8,504 bases of DNA from Endomicrobium sp. (GTDB taxonomy: Bacteria > Elusimicrobiota > Endomicrobiia > Endomicrobiales > Endomicrobiaceae): contig JAISDY010000091.1 of the NCBI GenBank assembly GCA_031264425.1, forward strand, positions 1 to 8,504, given 5' to 3'. Both the position numbers and the translations under genes were made by a program. Positions 6,627 to 8,504 of this stretch are shown one piece after another (position 1 is the first letter of the stretch; every line of letters starts with the position of its first letter). A model generated the notes under the pieces. The model did no database searches. It had not been told where the DNA came from and was given only the letters and a program-made list of their open reading frames with translations.

Positions 6627-7511
6627 ATGAGCGATCAAGAAAACAGTATAAACCTTCCTTTAGTGCATAAAGGCAAGGTGAGAAATGTTTATGACTTAGG
6701 TCAGAGCTATTTCATAGTGGCTTCTGACAGAGTTTCGGCGTTTGACCATGTGCTCCCCACTCTTATCCCAAATAAGGGCAAGGTTTTGCACAAACTTTCA
6801 ATGTTTTGGTTTGATTTTGTTTACGGGATAGTTCCGAATCATATTATCACCGGAGATTTTAATACATTTCCTACGGGACTTAAGAAATATGAATATCTCC
6901 GCGACAGGTCAATGATAGTGAAAAAAGCAAACAGGCTGGACGTTGAGTGTATAGTTAGAGGGTACTTAGCGGGTTCGGGTTGGAAAGAGTACCAAAAATC
7001 TCAAACAGTTTGCGCAATAAAATTACTTCCGGGATTAAAAGAATCTTCTAAGCTGCCCGAGCCTATTTTTACACCGTCAAGCAAAGATGAAGGCGGTAAG
7101 CACGATGAAAATATTTCTTTTGAAGAGACCGTAAAAAGAGTCGGAAAAGACCCCGCGGAAAGTTTAAAGAGAATTTCAATAGAGCTTTATAAAAAAATCA
7201 GCGATTATGCTTTGACAAAAAGCATAATAGTTGCAGACACGAAGTTGGAATTTGGTTTTTACGACGATAATCTGATACTGATAGATGAAATTTTTACGCC
7301 AGATTCTTCAAGATTTTGGGAAATGAGCAAATACGAAGAAGGCAAGCCTCAAGACAGTCTTGATAAACAATACATCAGAGATTATCTTGAGAGTATAAAT
7401 TGGGATAAGTCTTCTCCCGCTCCTATTCTTCCAAAAGAGGTTGTTGAAAAGACTATGGAAAAATACGTCAGTGCGTACGAAAAATTGACTGGAGAAATTT
7501 TTAATGTTTAA
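6627..7511 (+). CDS. purC: Phosphoribosylaminoimidazole-succinocarboxamide synthase (SAICAR synthetase)
   Basis: PurC joins CAIR and aspartate, using ATP, to make SAICAR in de novo purine synthesis in the cytoplasm. The 294-residue protein contains KGKVRNVYD (15-23), the phosphate-binding SDRVSAFD (33-40), VECIVRGYLAGSGWKEY (106-122), FTPSSKDEGGKHDENI (148-163), VADTKLEFG (202-210) and LIDEIFTPDSSRFW. It belongs to the longer PurC form of about 300 residues, like the fungal Ade1 type, rather than the 240-residue E. coli type. The ATG at 6627 is preferred because AGAGGGA lies 7 bases upstream; the TTG at 6597 in the same frame has no ribosome-binding site and lies at the expected -10/start-site zone. 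It overlaps the next gene by 8 bases, so purC, purS and purL form one transcript. Confidence 0.96.
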   Translation: MSDQENSINLPLVHKGKVRNVYDLGQSYFIVASDRVSAFDHVLPTLIPNKGKVLHKLSMFWFDFVYGIVPNHIITGDFNTFPTGLKKYEYLRDRSMIVKKANRLDVECIVRGYLAGSGWKEYQKSQTVCAIKLLPGLKESSKLPEPIFTPSSKDEGGKHDENISFEETVKRVGKDPAESLKRISIELYKKISDYALTKSIIVADTKLEFGFYDDNLILIDEIFTPDSSRFWEMSKYEEGKPQDSLDKQYIRDYLESINWDKSSPAPILPKEVVEKTMEKYVSAYEKLTGEIFNV

Positions 7512-7959
7512 GATAGGTATTTTTACAAAGAAAGGTTTTAAAGATTCTCGCGGAGCGCATGTGTTGTCCGACATCTTGGGGATTGGTATTAAAGGCATAA
7601 CAAAAGTTGACTATTCTCCGCTCTATATTATAGATGGAGATATAAATAGGGCTGAAGCTAAAACTATAGCTTCAGAACTGCTCGGCGATAAAATAACCGA
7701 AGGTTTTGAAGTCGTTTCTGGCACACAAGAAAAAAAATCCAAAAATCCGGTTATAGAAGTTTTTTATAAAAAAGGCGTTACGGATACTGTCTCTGAAAGC
7801 GTTGCAAAAGCCATAAAAGATTTGGGAATTACTAAAGACGTCAAAGTTAAAACCGGGCATAAATATTATTTATACGGAAACGCCTCTCAAGGTATTTTAA
7901 ACAAAATAGCTGTAAAATTATTAGCCAACACATTAGTCCAAGAGTATAAAATAAAATGA
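7504..7959 (+). CDS. purS: Tandem-domain PurS, FGAM synthase small subunit
   Basis: PurS is the small structural subunit that links PurL and PurQ in the formylglycinamidine ribonucleotide amidotransferase complex. Normal PurS has about 80 residues; this protein has 151 and contains two PurS-like units, about 2-70 and 82-151, joined by a short lysine-rich linker. The units align with each other: FTKKGFKDSRG with FYKKGVTDTVS, then a helix ending in LGI, then KV, Y and a second helix leading to a final EGFEV or QEYKI. Large one-chain PurL proteins carry two PurS-like repeats at their N-terminus, and the second unit here (IEVFYKKGVTD..., LLANTLVQEY) especially resembles that fused form. A good ribosome-binding site (GGAGA, 7491-7495) precedes the ATG inside purC. 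The stop overlaps the purL start as ATGA. Confidence 0.85.
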   Translation: MFKIGIFTKKGFKDSRGAHVLSDILGIGIKGITKVDYSPLYIIDGDINRAEAKTIASELLGDKITEGFEVVSGTQEKKSKNPVIEVFYKKGVTDTVSESVAKAIKDLGITKDVKVKTGHKYYLYGNASQGILNKIAVKLLANTLVQEYKIK

Positions 7960-8504
7960 AAAATAAAACCACTTGCGGAACTATAGAAATTTTGAATTTG
8001 TCGGACAAAGAGTTGATAGATCTTAGCGCCAAAAGCGTTCTCTCTTTGTCGCTTGACGAGATGAAAGCCGTACAATCTTATTTTAGAAAGTTAAAGAGAA
8101 ACCCCACCGATGTGGAAATAGAGACAATAGCGCAGACATGGAGTGAACATTGTAAACATAAAACTCTTACCGGGATAATAGAATACACAGAAGAAAAATA
8201 TTCCAAAAAAACAAAAAGGACTTACAATAACCTTTTAAAAGAAACTGTTTTTAAAGCCACTATGGAATTAAACAAAAAGTGGTGTCTATCGGTATTTAAA
8301 GACAATGCCGGCATAATAGAATTTGACGCCAAAAACGGAGTGGCTTTTAAAGTTGAGACCCATAATCATCCGTCGGCTCTTGAGCCATATGGAGGTTCTG
8401 CCACGGGTATAGGCGGCGTTATAAGAGACATATTAGGCGTTGGGCTTGGCGCTAAACCTTTGGCAAATACCGACGTGTTTTGTTTTGGTAATCCTGACAC
8501 AAAA
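7956..8504 (+). CDS. purL: FGAM synthase large subunit PurL, N-terminal part (cut by window end)
   Basis: PurL uses ATP and ammonia from glutamine to convert FGAR to FGAM. The visible 183 codons cover the N-terminal linker, with LSLDEMKAVQSYFRKL and PTDVEIETIAQTWSEHCKHK (50-69), whose TWSEHCKHK is a conserved active-site segment. They then cover the first ATPase-like domain, with FKVETHNHPSALEPYGGSATGIGGVIRD (131-158), including the ETHNHP nucleotide/metal motif, and GVGLGAKPLANTDVFCFG. The frame is open to the last base, so the gene continues off the window. The start overlaps the purS stop by ATGA. The residues before LSLDEM are few, about 30, so no PurS domain is fused here and it must be supplied by the gene upstream. 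A separate purQ would be expected downstream or elsewhere. Confidence 0.95.
   Translation, partial: MKNKTTCGTIEILNLSDKELIDLSAKSVLSLSLDEMKAVQSYFRKLKRNPTDVEIETIAQTWSEHCKHKTLTGIIEYTEEKYSKKTKRTYNNLLKETVFKATMELNKKWCLSVFKDNAGIIEFDAKNGVAFKVETHNHPSALEPYGGSATGIGGVIRDILGVGLGAKPLANTDVFCFGNPDTK

Noticed and set aside
1..8504. Mobile elements, CRISPR arrays, toxin-antitoxin or defence genes
   Set aside because: No transposase, terminal inverted repeats, regular spacer-repeat pattern or defence motif was seen. The gene decay is explained by point indels and one deletion.

Overview
The window is AT-rich bacterial DNA carrying compact operons of housekeeping and envelope genes, plus a run of decayed genes. 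Gene content, protein style and decay pattern resemble an Elusimicrobiota lineage, most likely a termite-gut protist endosymbiont of the Endomicrobium type. The clues are an LA_2272-type surface protein remnant, a bactofilin/M23 pair followed by a lone SurA-N protein, and a purC-purS-purL operon with a double PurS. Point-mutated pseudogenes beside intact essential genes also fit. The taxon is inferred from recognition, not from a database search.

Layout. (1) 21-602 (+): intact GTPase EngB, a ribosome assembly factor. (2) 655-2243: three broken genes in a row. A signal-peptide surface protein (+) has a strong ribosome-binding site but ATA where its start codon should be, and no 3' half. It meets, tail to tail, an htpX remnant (-) that has two frameshifts and no C-terminus. 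Upstream of htpX in the same operon is lemA (-), broken by one extra base in an A-run. (3) 2257-4239 (-): an intact 660-residue membrane phosphotransferase of the LTA-synthase/alkaline-phosphatase superfamily, the first gene of the sulfatase-lemA-htpX operon. (4) 4240-4436: AT-rich divergent promoter region. (5) 4437-6455 (+): three overlapping genes (membrane-anchored M23 endopeptidase, bactofilin, anchored SurA-N protein), closed by a strong intrinsic terminator at 6472-6511. (6) 6567-8504 (+): a good candidate promoter, then purC, a tandem-domain purS and the start of purL, all overlapping. PurL runs off the window.

How the genes fit together. The M23/bactofilin genes look like a cell-shape and peptidoglycan-remodelling module. 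The purine genes cover SAICAR synthesis and FGAM synthesis. The damaged stretch records loss of a membrane-protein quality-control pair (LemA/HtpX) and of an outer-surface protein, while the neighbours stay intact. No mobile element, CRISPR array, RNA gene or defence system was seen. The two points most worth following are the free-standing double PurS split from PurL, and the deletion junction that fused two convergent genes.
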